A stretch of DNA of 64,000 bases, taken from assembly GCA_944548615.1 (NCBI GenBank), contig OX155973.1, forward strand, positions 19,321,543 to 19,385,542, read 5' to 3'. Shown piece after piece: positions 1-10,867 of the stretch (position 1 is the stretch's first letter; every line of letters starts with the position of its first letter). The DNA comes from Micropterix aruncella (lineage: Eukaryota > Arthropoda > Insecta > Lepidoptera > Micropterigidae). The notes under the pieces are model-generated. The model searched no databases. It worked only from the letters and a program-made list of their open reading frames with translations, and had not been told where the DNA came from. A program made the position numbers and the translations under genes.

Positions 1-394
1 CATACAGGTCAACCTAATAAAAGCGTGTTAAAAATAAGGTACCATGGCGGACTTATTGCTACATTACAATATCTTCCAGTCAACCAACATGCTGGTGAGA
101 AAAGAAGAGTAGGCAAAAAATTTAAGCTTAAAATTAAATTTTAAATTATAGCATATAATATACATTGTGTTTGTATCTAAAGTAAAAAGTAAATATATAA
201 ATATTTTTTTGAGTTGGACATATTACATATATAAATACATATTTTGATATATTAACAAATAAATAAATAAATAAGTCAATAAATGAACTGCCAAAATAAG
301 GTTAGGAAAGGGAGGGGATAACAGAAAGGTTAAAATTTATGGTTCATATTTATTGTGAAAGGAAGTGCTTTTTCAATAGTCTGTCATAGCGAAT
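1..394. other. AT-rich non-coding leader
   Basis: No coding or structured element is recognised here. The stretch is strongly AT-rich and has a short (AAAT)n run near 259-275, of the kind left by LINE or SINE tails, but no adjoining body could be identified. Confidence 0.5.
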
Positions 395-850
395 GGTTTC
401 GTGCAGCTTGCGCCAGAGGATCCACTTTGTTCTTGGGTCGGCCTAACTCACGATTCAACTCCTGTTAGAAGCCTCCTCGTGTGGAAGGCTACCCCGGGTA
501 AGACTCTCTCGTCTCAGGCCTCACGGCTGGTGGATCGGTTTCTTCTGGTGGGATTGCCTCCTGGCGCTACTGGACGGTTTGCGCACCGTTTGGGGACGGC
601 AATCGGTTGTGCACTCTAATTGCTGAAAGAGTCTGGAGAATATACTGTCTCCTGAGCAGCGGGAGTTAAAGTTGACCTGTCGTCAAACATCTTGAAATGA
701 CCATTAGGCTACATGATCCTGAATTCAGAGCCGGCCTTTGGTCCGCGATAGATTCAAACTGAATCACCGCTGAATTATGGAAGGTAGAGGCCGCGTAAGC
801 GACTTCGGTACCGTAACCAGTCGGGAGGAAGAAGGTATTCTGAAGGTTTT
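395..850 (+). repeat. R1 repeat, old partial copy
   Basis: This stretch aligns by eye with the 49900-50350 copy of R1 and, more loosely, with the younger copies at 26-27 kb and 53 kb. Shared blocks include 'gtttgcgcaccgt', 'tggtccgcgatagattc' and 'gaggccgcgtaagcgactt'. It keeps the first two thirds of the element and stops where the fold-back element begins at about 847. It belongs to a diverged R1 subfamily. A 72-codon frame at 401-619 runs through it but is not shared with other copies and is not called a gene. Confidence 0.75.
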
Positions 851-2115
851 TTTAAAAAGCGACTTTAAAATGAAAGAGATCACGCTGTTACCGTGAATGC
901 AGATAGCCTTATCGAAAATATGAATTAAATTTTTCATTCCTCAGCGTTGTAACATGCTGTAATAAAACTTTATTTCAACATGATGAGACCATAAGCCACC
1001 CAGCCCGGGTGAGCATGGGTGTTCTTACTGATCGATATCCCGGAACGAAGCGATTATAACTTGGTTTCCCGTTCACCCGACCTCACAGCGTGCGTTTTTT
1101 TTGTGGAGGTACCTAAAGAGTAAAGTGTACCAAGAATGACGTGTTCTCCATGATGTGATGCACATCTTTAGAAAACGCGTGCAAAATCACCTTGATCGGG
1201 AAGGACGTCAGTTTAATGATCAACTTAAATGCTTTTTATTTAAAATTGTATTTAGTGCTTCCAAATAATGCTGCTCTCGAGAGAGCGTTAGCGGTTTACT
1301 GGGAATCCGACTAATTGGTGGGAATCCGAAAACTTGGAACTTCGTTAAAGCTCACTCAAAGCAATAGTAGCGGTAGAAATAAAACAATTATAAACATAGC
1401 AGTACATTTTAATATAAATATCATAATAGTCACATAAAGAAAACCTAATTATGTGTGAAAAGATCTACTGCCGACGTATATTCAACCGGTTCACTCAATA
1501 GAGGATGTTGTTTGTCTAGACTCGTAATGAGCATCCTTTATAGTTCAAGAGCCACCGCTAAAAAGTTAAGTATCTTATGTTAAAGATACTTATAATTAGT
1601 TAAATAAAAATTACGCCAGGTTACGAGCGGCCGTGCTTGGTAGTAATCTAAGTTAAAATCTATTCATAAAGCGATAAATACCGTTTATTTTATAATATAA
1701 TCTTTAAAAAGCATTTATGTTGATCATTAAAATGACGTCCTTCCCGATCAAGGTGATCTTGCAGGCGTTTTCTAAATATGTGCATCACATCATGGAGAAC
1801 ACGTCATTCTTGGTACACTACTCTTTAGGTACCTCCACAAAAAAAAACGGCACGCTATGAGGTCGGGTGAACGGGAAACCAAGTAATCGCTTCGTTCCGG
1901 GATATCGCTCGATTCGTTAAAATATCAGTAAGAACACCCATGCTCACCCGGGCTGGGTGGCTTATGGTCTTATCATGTTGAAATAAAGTTTTATTATTAA
2001 CAGCATGTTGACAACGCTGAGGAATGAAAAATTTACTTCACATTTTCGATAAGGCTATCTGCATTCACGGTAACAGCTTGATCTCTTTCATTTTAAAATC
2101 GCTTTGTAAAAAAAT
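847..2115. mobile_element. Fold-back element with ~400 bp inverted arms
   Basis: Bases 847-1243 reappear in inverted orientation at 1701-2115. Matching blocks include 'cacccatgctcacccgggct', 'tcttggtacac' and 'gacgtccttcccgatcaagg'. The arms are roughly 85-90% alike by eye, with small indels such as an extra segment near 1915-1928. They flank a unique core of about 460 bp (1244-1700) with no open frame. Long arms around a short non-coding core are typical of fold-back or MITE-type non-autonomous DNA transposons. No superfamily can be assigned because no clear target duplication was found. The left arm starts exactly where the R1 copy ends, suggesting insertion into R1 followed by loss of the other flank. 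Confidence 0.8.
1244..1700. other. Core of the fold-back element
   Basis: This unique, AT-rich interval between the inverted arms has no open reading frame or recognisable motif. A short direct repeat 'gggaatccga' occurs near 1300-1330. Confidence 0.5.
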
Positions 2116-2339
2116 CTTTCACCGAGAACGACCCTCGTTGCGTAGACCACCGTTCCATGGCGGCTGAAACGCTTCGAGGTGGGAAACACAATAGTAAACT
2201 TAGCGATTCGACCCGCCCACTTTCCCGGCTCACACACTCTTTTCAAATATGCAGGTTTGACTGCCGCACCCTGTACTTCATCGTGTTAACTTTTTATGAA
2301 TATTGAATAATTATTATTTGCTTTGCGAATATTTTACAG

Positions 2340-3515
2340 GTTGTTTTACATGTGTTATGCATATTACTTATTTCTCATGCTGCCCAGAACTGTGTCGACC
2401 CTATCTCTGTAACAGTACGCAGTGACAAAGGAGTCTTTGACCTGTCAAGGTTCCGCGCAAAGACTAAACCCCGGCAACTGAGAATCCTCGACGCCCTATA
2501 TGCTGACGACGCCTGCTTCATGGCCGACAGTCCTAGCGCACTCCAGACGTACTTAACCATCTTTACGAATCCTGCAATAAATTCGGTTCGACAATCAGCC
2601 TTTCCAAGACCCTGGTAATGGCTCAGCCTCCGCCAGGAAGTCCACCTGAAGAACCTAACATTCTCCTGGGTAACGGTGTCTTAGAGGTAGTATCTCACTT
2701 TCGCTACCTTGGCGGTGAGATTAGGAATGATAACCGGCTTGACACTGAAATCCCACTACGCATAGCCAGAACTGCCTCCGCCTTCGGCAAACTAAACCAA
2801 CGTGTCTGGAAATCGCATGATCTGAGACTGAAAACAAATCTGGCCGTCTACAAAGCGATTGTCCTACCCATATTGTTATATGCCTCCTAAAACGTGGTGC
2901 CTTTACAGGAAAGAGATTAAGAAATTAGACGTCTTCCACATGAGGTGCCTCCGAAACATCCTGAGGATAACATGGGAAGACCGTGTGTCAAACACAGAAG
3001 TGTTACGACGGACGATAATACAGGACATGGAAGCTATGCTCATGAAAGCTCAGCTGAGGTGGTGTGGGCATGTAGTGCGTATGAAAGACGACCGCCTCCC
3101 GAAAGCCGTGTTTTATACCCAACTCTCAAAAGGCGCATGTAAAGTCGGCGGACAGCACCTACGCTATAAAAATGTCTTAAAAAGGCACCTGACCGCCAAT
3201 GGTATTCCACCTGAGCATCTCGCCAGAGCTGGGAGAGGGCTGCTCATAAACGCAGCGATTGGCGCTCCACGGTGACCACAAAAGTTAAAGAGTTTGAGTA
3301 AGCCCGGCTTGAAAACCTCGACTCGAACCGCCAACAGCGCAAAACTCGTCTGAAGCCCACTTACACATACACCTACAACAACTGCGGTGAACTCTAATCG
3401 TTGTAATCGGACCTTTAGAAACAAACTGGGATTCACGAGGCACTTCCGCGCGCATCTTCGAAGAGGTCCTGTCAACCAAGAGGTCGGATCACGATGAGGA
3501 GGACATCACTTAATT
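2340..3515 (+). pseudogene. LINE reverse transcriptase C-terminal half, frameshifted
   Basis: This is the decayed second half of a non-LTR retrotransposon ORF2. The first segment (2352-2618) carries the catalytic box YADD at 2499-2510, preceded by 'SRFRAKTK', a block seen in LINE reverse transcriptases. After a frameshift near 2578 it continues as 'HFRYLGGEI' and a thumb-like region to about 2886. A second frameshift leads to 'LDVFHMRCLRNILRITWEDR' and 'AQLRWCGHVVRM' (2890-3275). After a stop near 3275 the reading continues into a C2H2-like zinc finger containing 'NRCNRTFRNKLGFTRHFRAH' (about 3390-3455). Such a terminal finger is known in some metazoan LINE families. The clade is not assigned. 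The endonuclease and N-terminal RT are missing, so this copy is 5' truncated and dead. Confidence 0.85.
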
Positions 3516-4934
3516 TGTTAGTGTGCCTGTACTAATTCTGCTCTTAAAACAATTTTTAAGTCTCCGAAACTTTTATTTATAGTCAATAATAAAAAAACCC
3601 CCGAGCAAGAGCAACTGCTTAAAGAATTGCACCAAGTATTTCAGAGCAACTGCTTAACGAATTGCATGTGCTTGATATAAATAACAGCTGCTCGTTCGTT
3701 TTCATAAATATTAAAATGTTTAAATTGTGTTATACCTCAGGTATGAACGACATTCGCACAAAGGCAGGCTTGGTATATTGCACCCCGAATGTACAATAAA
3801 AAAAATAATAATTATAGATAATATTGATAGTTTTAAAACTGTAATTAATAAATGGTTATTGAAATTGGGCCATTCTGGAACGGAGGAAAAATTGTCAAAT
3901 GTGATTTAATTGGATAGAATATTCTATCTACAAAAGATATTATCTATTGTTATTACACGACTGCCCGACAAAAAAGAAATGTAATGTGTTCAGGATTCAT
4001 GTAGGTTTACCGTTTCTTTATTCCACCATTACGTCTTAACGCTTGATCCAATTTAGTAGGGTGTGGTATTGTGAGAATCGTTATGTCATCCCGAGTGTCA
4101 TAGGGTACCTAAACTCCGCCCATGCACAAGGTTTGCTTAGTTAGGCGACATCTGACAGAGGGCATCATTTAACAATTAAGTTTAATTTCTTGCTGTGTTT
4201 TAGTTATATTATTTTTTATTTGATGTTTCTTAATTGCAATGTGTAAATTACTTAAATTAAATGAAATAAAATTAAAAACTGTCCAAATGTCTTACAAGTA
4301 ATTGTCTAAATGTCCTAATATCAATAAATTGAGGTAAATATATAGATTTTAGTATAAAATTAAAGGTCCGATTGAGTACATCCCGAAAATATATATGTAT
4401 CTATATTGATAAATACGAAAACATTAAATATGTCATTTAAAAAACGTTTTGTTACTTGAGCACCAAGGGGAAACGACTGAGTGGGGCGACAGCGGCGCGC
4501 AATCGTTTTGAGACACCTGCCGCAGGGCTCATAGCCCTGCGACTTCATAGTCTTAAAATCGGGTCAATAGGCCCGGCTCACGTGAATCCCTGCTCGACGG
4601 CACTTGGACAAGACCCGTCGACTGACCCACATGCACAATCTTCTTTAAGCACTAGATGTTTATAGAGGAAACACGCGTTAACGGGGATTTAGCAAAGCTT
4701 GCGTAAATTTAATTATCTTTTAACGAATATTGTTACAACGTATTCTCTAACAAACATGCTTTTAGCGTGAAAAAAGTGATTTTAATAATCATAGATACAG
4801 TAGTTCACGTTTTGTAATGGCAGTCGTGTTTTTTAATTCTTTAAATTAATGTTGTGATTAATATTATTAGTTTTTAGTTTTTTATATGTTAAAAGACATT
4901 GGGTATTTTTTTTAAATTGTATATTAATAACCTA
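3516..4934. other. Unassigned AT-rich stretch
   Basis: There is no convincing gene here. A direct repeat of about 22 bp ('gcaactgcttaa..gaattgca') occurs at 3610-3631 and 3645-3666. A block at 4283-4320 reappears inverted near 21030-21080 ('acatttggacatttagac' on the opposite strand), so part of this stretch is a dispersed repeat. A modestly GC-richer patch at 4455-4640 has an open frame without recognisable similarity. Confidence 0.45.
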
Positions 4935-5141
4935 TCCTACTACTATTATAAACGCGAAAGTTTGTAAGAATGTATGTATGGATGTTTGTTACTCTTTCAC
5001 GCAAAAACTACTGAATGGACTTTGATGAAACTTTACAATAATACAGTTTACACATCAGAATAACACATAGATATATACTTTTCTATCATCATTATCTCAA
5101 TTTTCCATCACCACGCGGGTGAAACCGCGGGGCGCAGCTAG
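4935..5141 (+). mobile_element. Short Helitron-like non-autonomous element
   Basis: The element starts with TC after an A at 4934 and ends with CTAG (5138-5141) followed by T, which fits Helitron insertion between A and T. A small hairpin (stem CGCGG/CCGCG, loop gtgaaa, 5114-5129) lies nine bases upstream of the terminal CTAG, the usual Helitron 3' arrangement. The body has a short 'gtatgtatggatgtttgtt' run, and the layout resembles the Lep1 class described in Lepidoptera. At 207 bp it codes for nothing and would depend on a RepHel protein supplied elsewhere. Confidence 0.8.
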
Positions 5142-5438
5142 TTTATTAATATATCAGCAGCAGGTCGTATATCGCACATTTAGGTACAAACGTAAGTCTA
5201 GTTAGATTTGTGACGTGTCTTGGGTTAAATAGATTGGGATGAATCAATGTGTCGCTTTATTTAAATTATAAAGTAATTAATTTTTTCTTTGTGTAATCTT
5301 AGTAATATGTAAAATCAAAGAAATAAATAAGTAAATAAATAAATAAATAAAAACCAACAATTGCACGGACTATAGAACCCTTTTACGTAATAAAACGCAT
5401 TTTCATTTTTAAAAATTGATAATGTTCTGTTTAATACA
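5142..5438. other. AT-rich spacer with A-rich tail
   Basis: No gene is seen. An (AAAT)n run at about 5320-5350 looks like the tail of a retroposon whose body cannot be recognised. Confidence 0.4.
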
Positions 5439-5441
5439 TTA

Positions 5442-6337
5442 ATGGTCGATTTTTCAATCGTCAGATAAACTGTCTAATAAGTATCCAAGGAATTATTTTA
5501 TCTGTTGATTTATTCATCGAATAACATTGGCGAGTTTTTCAATCATCAAATAACTGTCAAATAGTTATTGGAAGATTTGTCGCTATGTTGGCAGCAATAA
5601 CTTCAGACAATACATGAAAAGCGAGACAGAATGATTGAACCACTCTATATGCTAGAGCGAGAAGCTCTTAAAAAATATTTATTTGACATTTGATTTCAAC
5701 ATAACCTCGAATTACGCGCTTTGTCTGTTTGTCGTGTGCTTCTTTCGTGAATTTGCGAATTTGTCGTTTAAAAATGGAAAGTTTAATAATAAAACGAGAT
5801 AGGATGTTAGTTTCACGACAAGTAATTTCATCATAGGTGGTTTAATGCATCATCATAAGCATGAACTAACCTTTATGTGTTGTGTTTAATTTAATCTTCA
5901 ATCAATGTCAGCAGATACTGGACAGTTCCTTTTTGTAGTCTGAATCTTCGCTTAAATTCCACATCATCCCATTGTACAAAATTATCCGGTCTGTTTCTCA
6001 CTACACTTTGTTTTCTCAGAACCAGATTTAAGTAATTATAATTTCTGTTTGTTCTTCAATAGCAACGTCATCTAACACAGCGAATAAATCCATTTCTCAA
6101 CGCAAAAGATCACCAGAAATTATCACAACCTAACCTCTCACTGTCAAAATCTTGGCGGATCAATTTATTGGACGAATAACTCGTTATCTGACCCTCGGAG
6201 CAGCGGATAACTTTATTCAGCGAATAGTATTTTTATTTCTTTGATAACTGTTAACTGACTATTGAAAAATTAAATTTTGTACTATCTAATGAATAAGTCC
6301 TATCCGACTGTTTATCTGACGATTGGAAAATCAGCCC
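5442..6337 (-). mobile_element. PIF/Harbinger-type DNA transposon relic
   Basis: The left end ('ggtcgatttttcaatcgtca' from 5444) and the right end, read on the other strand ('gggctgattttccaatcgtc' from 6337), form imperfect terminal inverted repeats. The similarity continues for about 45 bases. The element is flanked by TTA at 5439-5441 and TTA at 6338-6340, matching the TWA target duplication of PIF/Harbinger elements. Subterminal AT-rich inverted motifs ('gataac', 'gaataa') recur inside both ends. The interior holds the N-terminal part of a Harbinger-like transposase on the minus strand (5891-6093). At about 0.9 kb it is an internally deleted copy that has lost most of its transposase. Confidence 0.75.
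5891..6093 (-). pseudogene. Harbinger transposase N-terminal remnant
   Basis: Read on the minus strand from the ATG at 6093, the frame begins 'MDLFAVLDDVAIEEQTE'. After a single-base frameshift near 6030 it continues through 'RNRPDNFVQWDDVEFKRRFR' to 'LQKGTVQYLLTLIED' and a stop at 5891. The pattern 'FKRRFRL.K.TV..LL.LIE' is characteristic of the region ahead of the catalytic domain in HARBI1-like transposases. None of the DDE catalytic residues is present, because the rest of the gene has been deleted. The target duplication and inverted repeats around it support the family call independently. Confidence 0.75.
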
Positions 6338-6350
6338 TTAGCCCTTTGAG

Positions 6351-6579
6351 CACACACTTTTTTTTGCCTTACAACCTACGGTTAATTCACCTTGTCTAGG
6401 CACGGTCGTCATTGTTGAATGGATCACTATGGAGGCTTGTCCACAGACACGGCAGCGGCGCCTTCCGTTTTTCCGCCGTGTCCGACGACAGGCTTCCATA
6501 TTTTTCCATACAGCATTGACGACCGTGTCGACACACGGCGAATTAACCCCAGGTTTTCACTGCAAAAAAACGTGTGTGG
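6351..6579. mobile_element. Short fold-back MITE beside the Harbinger relic
   Basis: The outer ends 'cacacacttttttttgcc' and 'tgcaaaaaaacgtgtgtgg' pair. Inside them 'ggttaattcacc' pairs with 'cgaattaacc' and 'cacggtcgtcattg' pairs with 'gcattgacgaccgtg'. An inner GC-rich hairpin around 'acacggcag' and 'ccgccgtgt' sits near the centre (about 6447-6485). The whole unit therefore folds back on itself over about 230 bp. It begins only ten bases after the Harbinger target site. A 96-codon frame across it is a by-product of the palindrome. Confidence 0.65.
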
Positions 6580-7364
6580 ACAAGAGGCCTTAAGGTATGT
6601 GGTTCATGCTATTATAAATCCGCCAGTCGGTCGGACTTTTCAGAATGAACAGTTCGTATATTATTTAATACGCGTTTCCGCTGCGATTATTTTTTATATA
6701 GGCGATTGATGCGAAGACCGACATCTTTCTCAGCGCAATTTGTAAGTACGAGTATGTATGTATGATGGCGGCACATCGCATTGATTACCCTCCGTATATA
6801 ATTGCCTTCATGACAGACGTATTATCGCATAGCGCCCGTTTCTTATTGACTGATATCCGTTAACTTATTGTTCCGAGGTCCGTTGGATTTTTTAACTCAG
6901 ATTTGAGTGTGGGAAAATATGCGTCTTCTTAGATTATAATAATAATCGGTTAACCCGGTGAGATCCACGTCTGTGGGATGGGAAGTCGGACTTGCTCGAA
7001 TAAGTAATTAGTACATGAATGGGCGAATAAAATTATTATGTGCGATTATACGAGTTGAGGACGTTATCATAGAGATAATATGCTAATTTTCAAGTTCACC
7101 AAATCGCAGTTATTGCAGTCTATTACGGTATATCAGGCTGAACTCATTCAATGTAACTGGGCTAGATCGTAGTAGAGATAAAGGTCATTACTGTGGTACC
7201 TTTACGTTGTTTTCTGACTTGTGTAAAGAAAGCGACAGTATAGGCTAACCTTATTAGGAACGATTTTTTTCAATTTGAATAAAAACCCTGTATTAAGTTA
7301 GGATTTGCTGATATTTTGACAGGTTGTTGGAAAAGTACATAGGCTCCGATTGTTTATTACACAT
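6580..7364. other. Unassigned stretch
   Basis: I see no gene, RNA or repeat I can support. Base composition is close to that of the surrounding non-coding DNA. Confidence 0.4.
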
Positions 7365-7990
7365 CAGAACACCGTTGACTACGTAACGACCAATATTGGT
7401 GGCTTACTTCCGGAGCGCACATTAATATTATTTTCTAATTCGAACGCATCCTAAAATCCATACCAAATATATAATTATTACCATAGATACATATACGGCC
7501 GCTAGAATATTTCGCTCGTCATTTCGCCGATATTTCTGGTAAAATTCCATTATCAAACATCATCATTTTTTTTTCGAGAAATCATAAATATTTTCCTGGG
7601 TTTTTATGAGCTAATATCAAAATATTTTTGTATGTAAATAAGCTAAACGAAATATAACCTTTGATAGAGAATCTAATAAAAATCACGATAGTACTTACAA
7701 TTTCTATATAGGGTTCCATCTTGTCCCGTAAGACAAGTACAAGTTAGAACGCCGAGTTTTTTCACTTTTTCGACTTTCTCATATTTATTTATAATTATCT
7801 AATTGTTTTACAAAATGACATGTCAATATTCTATGTACGAAATTTCAATGCTATTATTGCACAGTTATTCTTATTATAATTGCTATAGCAGTTTCATAGT
7901 TATAATACTTTTTGTCGAGGGCGGCGATATTGCAAGAAATTCCAATAAATTGCCACTGTTTGCCATGAAATTATGCCGCTACTTTAAATA
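7365..7990 (+). repeat. R2 repeat, near-full copy
   Basis: This ~0.6 kb dispersed repeat starts at 'gcacatcagaacaccgttga' and ends near 'attatgccgctactt'. Other copies lie at 29338-29920 (minus), 32356-32915 and 59408-59945, with a tail fragment at 13490-13645 (minus). Shared blocks include 'taacgaccaatattgg', 'gatatttctggtaaaattcc' and 'aattatctaattgttttaca'. No copy carries a shared open frame, so it appears non-coding. The class is unknown. The fixed outer boundary at 'catcagaacaccg' suggests a real element end. Confidence 0.8.
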
Positions 7991-8341
7991 AGAAGTGTTT
8001 TGTTATTAGGATTCATCTACATTGTATGTTTCCGTGTTCCTTTTGTCAGTCTCAATAAATAAGCGAGATATAGGCATTCAAAATTTTAATTTAGTGTGTC
8101 AACAACACGGCCATTTTGTTTCGGAGTAGGTATCGTGAATACATATCGCGAGTTCTCTAATATCGATAACAATTCGCGATATTACACAAATTATGAAATG
8201 GTCCTGAAAAAACATGTCTGCGACATTAAAAAAAATGGGACTATTTTCGAGGTTTTTTTTATGAATTTGCGTTTTGATAACAAAAGCTATCCTGAAACAA
8301 TGGAAATTTCTTAAATTTGAAAATATCACCACAGACAAAGG

Positions 8342-8375
8342 TTTTTTTCGAATTTCACGCGAAATTCGAAAAAAA
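8342..8375. repeat. Short palindrome
   Basis: Two 15-base arms ('tttttttcgaatttc' and its exact reverse complement) surround the 4-base loop 'acgc'. About half of each arm is a homopolymer run, so the site may be trivial. Confidence 0.6.
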
Positions 8376-8559
8376 AATCGCGTGCGGTGTTATCGATGTT
8401 AACATAACGTGTTAACGATAATTCGGATTTTTTTCGAGGTTTTTATAAAATTAATGGGTATTGATGACAAAAGGTAACTTGAAAGAAACAAGTTTTTTTC
8501 AATATCAAACTAATACCGCAGGCAAAAAGTTTTTTTCAAAAACGAAAATTTAAATTTTA

Positions 8560-9035
8560 TTATAGATGGACATGATGAATATGTAGCTTTCATTCAGTTG
8601 ATAATAGAATTCATAATCGTCGATAATATGACCAATAAACATGACCGATTTAAATTATTTTTTTTATATGAAAACTACTTTTTGTGACGAAAAATAAAAA
8701 CTAGACCTATGCTATCGCTGACTTTTTTGTAGGCATTATTAATCTCTACAATTTTTCTCTAGAACTCTATCATATATCTCTCATCGTTAAGGCGGCGTTC
8801 GTAAGAAACTTTTTCATTCGACCGTTTTTTCTCCGGCTTACTTTGCAAATCCGACCACCACGAAAAACCATTTTGCGGATTAATATATGCCTATGACATG
8901 CCTTGCGAATGCCTATGACACTCACAACTATCGTGGCTTTCTATTCTTAAAAGAATTTTCAAAATCGGTTCAGTAGATCCAGAGATTACTTCCTTCAACC
9001 TCACAAACTTTACCTTTTTATATTATTAGTATAGA
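8560..9035 (-). mobile_element. Helitron-like element, 5' part only
   Basis: On the minus strand the element begins with TC at 9034-9035 (plus-strand context 'attagtatagat', followed by T). It aligns with the elements at 38101-39164 and 40324-41164 through 'gacttttttgtaggcatta', 'atatctctcatcgttaag' and 'ttactttgcaaatccgac'. The CTAG-terminated 3' end seen in those copies is missing here. No coding capacity remains. Confidence 0.7.
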
Positions 9036-9375
9036 TTAGTATAGATAAGTATAATAAGTAATAAATAATGTAAATATAATAAATAATAGATTCTGATAAT
9101 ATAAGTATAAAAGGTAATAGACAATAAAAGTAAAATAGGTAATAGATAATACAAGAATAGATAGATAGATAATAAATAGTAAAGTTATAATATAAGTAAA
9201 ATAGGTAATAGATAATATAAGTATAATAGGTAATAGGTAATATAACTACATATAACAGGTAACAGTAAATATAAGTATAATAGGTAATAGGTAATATAAT
9301 AGGTAATCGATAATATAAGTATAATAGGCAATAGATAATATAAATATAAGAGGTAATTATTAATATGAGTAAAAT
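9030..9375. repeat. AT-rich minisatellite
   Basis: This is an irregular tandem array of a 20-26 base unit close to 'ataggtaatagataatataa'. Variants alternate 'aggtaatag' and 'aagtataat'. It starts directly at the 5' end of the Helitron-like element, whose terminal 'attagtatagat' resembles the unit, so expansion from that end is plausible. Confidence 0.85.
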
Positions 9376-9920
9376 ATGAACACTATATTGTTAGCACTAT
9401 TCACTGAAAATTCACTAGCTTTAGTAGGGAATCTGTGATATCTAATTTAAATATTTTTTTTTGAATAAAGACTACTACTTAAAAAAAATAAGAACAATTA
9501 TATAGTAGAAACATGACATGAATATTATAAAACTGATTACATTAAATATAGAAGATATCAAAAAAAAGATTATGTCTGAAGTTCAACGCCACTCAGAAAG
9601 ATCGCAGAGATTCTAAGCGCTTGTTGTCGCCCTAGCGCTGTCATGTCAATGAGCGGTCAAGCTTAAAAAATATTGTCGTCATAGATATGTACATTCTCAG
9701 CACCGCAATTCCTACTGGTTTTTCTCGAGGTGTATTTTCATTTTTATTGTCGGAGTAATGGCCCAGTGGTAGCAAACTCAGATGCGGGAGTCAAACAATA
9801 AAAGAGATACGGGAGTATGCCGAATCGGGGTAAATCAAGAGAGACCCCCGGAAATCAAGATAAACAGATAATCCAGTTATTTTCTTCAAATTTTGCGAAA
9901 AAGCGAAAAAGCGAAAATGT
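9376..9920. other. Unassigned stretch with a tRNA-like A box
   Basis: No gene is seen. At about 9761-9771 'tggcccagtgg' matches the pol III A-box consensus TGGCNNAGTGG exactly, followed by 'agcaaactcagatgcgggagt'-type sequence. No B box follows within 80 bases, so this is at most a fragment of a tRNA-derived SINE. Confidence 0.35.
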
Positions 9921-10420
9921 TCCTCGATATTCTTTTTCTTCCGTGGGTATCTATTCCGCCTTATCTAGAATGCTTTAACTTCGAAGAAAATAGATCTAGA
10001 AGTACTAGAGTAGAAGTACTTTAATAGGGGGTTTTGGGGGGTGGTGTTATAGGAGGTAGCGTTAGGAGAGGGGGGGGGGGTAGCGTTGGGTGGAGGGTTT
10101 GATAGGTATTTGAGGGAAGAGCTTAAGAGGAAAGGAGGTTAAATAAGGAGGGGGGGGGCTTGGGGAGTTAAGAGGAAAGTTGAAGGGGGAGCGAGAGTGA
10201 GTTGGAGGGGAGATGTAAAGAGTGAGGCGGTTGAAGAAGAAGAAGAAGTGGAAAAAGACGAAGATTAAGAAGATGAAGAAGAAGAAGAATCCTCTTACTC
10301 TTCCTCTTCCTCTTGCTTTAATAGATACCCAAGTACTCAAAACGTATTAAGTTCGGAAGAAAATATTCTTCTTTTTCCGATATTCTACTTCTTCTGTGAA
10401 TTAATATCCCTGCGAGTGCC
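9921..10420. repeat. Purine-rich tract with G runs
   Basis: Between about 10024 and 10330 the plus strand is almost all purine, with G runs of about ten (10070-10080) and nine (10150-10158) and (GAA)n blocks at 10235-10295. The flank at 9935-9985 resembles, in inverted orientation, the sequence at 13861-13925, so this belongs to a dispersed family with an expanded simple-sequence core. A phenylalanine-rich minus-strand frame here reflects composition only. Confidence 0.7.
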
Positions 10421-10540
10421 TAAATAGTTACCCAAGTACTATGGAGATCTAAAGTTTAGGACGAAAACACATTCGCTAACGGGTAGCAGGAAGAGGGGGA
10501 GAGTGAAATAATATTCGGATATAACAGTCCTTGGATACTT

Positions 10541-10579
10541 ACCGGGAAAGTCTTGGGGTGACACAACCGATTTTTTCAT
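10541..10579. repeat. Shared 'aaagtcttggggtgacac' block, copy 1
   Basis: This short block reads 'aaagtcttggggtgacacaa' and then 'ccgatttttt'. It recurs at 10868-10909 and 36411-36449 in the same orientation. In the first two copies it lies next to G-rich DNA. It probably marks one end of a repeat family not otherwise delimited here. Confidence 0.7.
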
Positions 10580-10749
10580 TTTGATACTGTTAACATCTTT
10601 ATTAATATTTATTTTTTTATTATCCAATATAAAAAATAGAATTGGACCTGAGGAGTAATTTTGGCCACGCTCTTATTAGACAGACTGTAAAACATACGAA
10701 ACATAAAATATGCTACTTATGCTATCATAGTCACTTCACACAATCACTG

Positions 10750-10862
10750 TCAGGTGGGGGGAGGGGGGGTTTGAGCGGGATGAGTTGGCGAGGTGAAGGT
10801 GGGGAGGGCTTGAGGGTTTTGGAGCGCGCGGAGGGGGTGTTGGGGGGAGGGGCTTGTTTATT
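10750..10862. repeat. G-rich tract
   Basis: The plus strand carries repeated runs of four to eight G between 10756 and 10850 (for example 'gtggggggagggggggtttg'). Such spacing could form G-quadruplexes. It ends just before the second copy of the 'aaagtcttggggtgacac' block. Confidence 0.65.
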
Positions 10863-10867
10863 GCCTG

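Noticed and set aside
6419..6709. 96-codon frame
   Set aside because: It lies across a fold-back element; palindromic arms make such frames by chance.
10062..10340. 92-codon Phe/Pro-rich minus-strand frame
   Set aside because: It follows directly from the purine-rich strand; no domain and no copy elsewhere.
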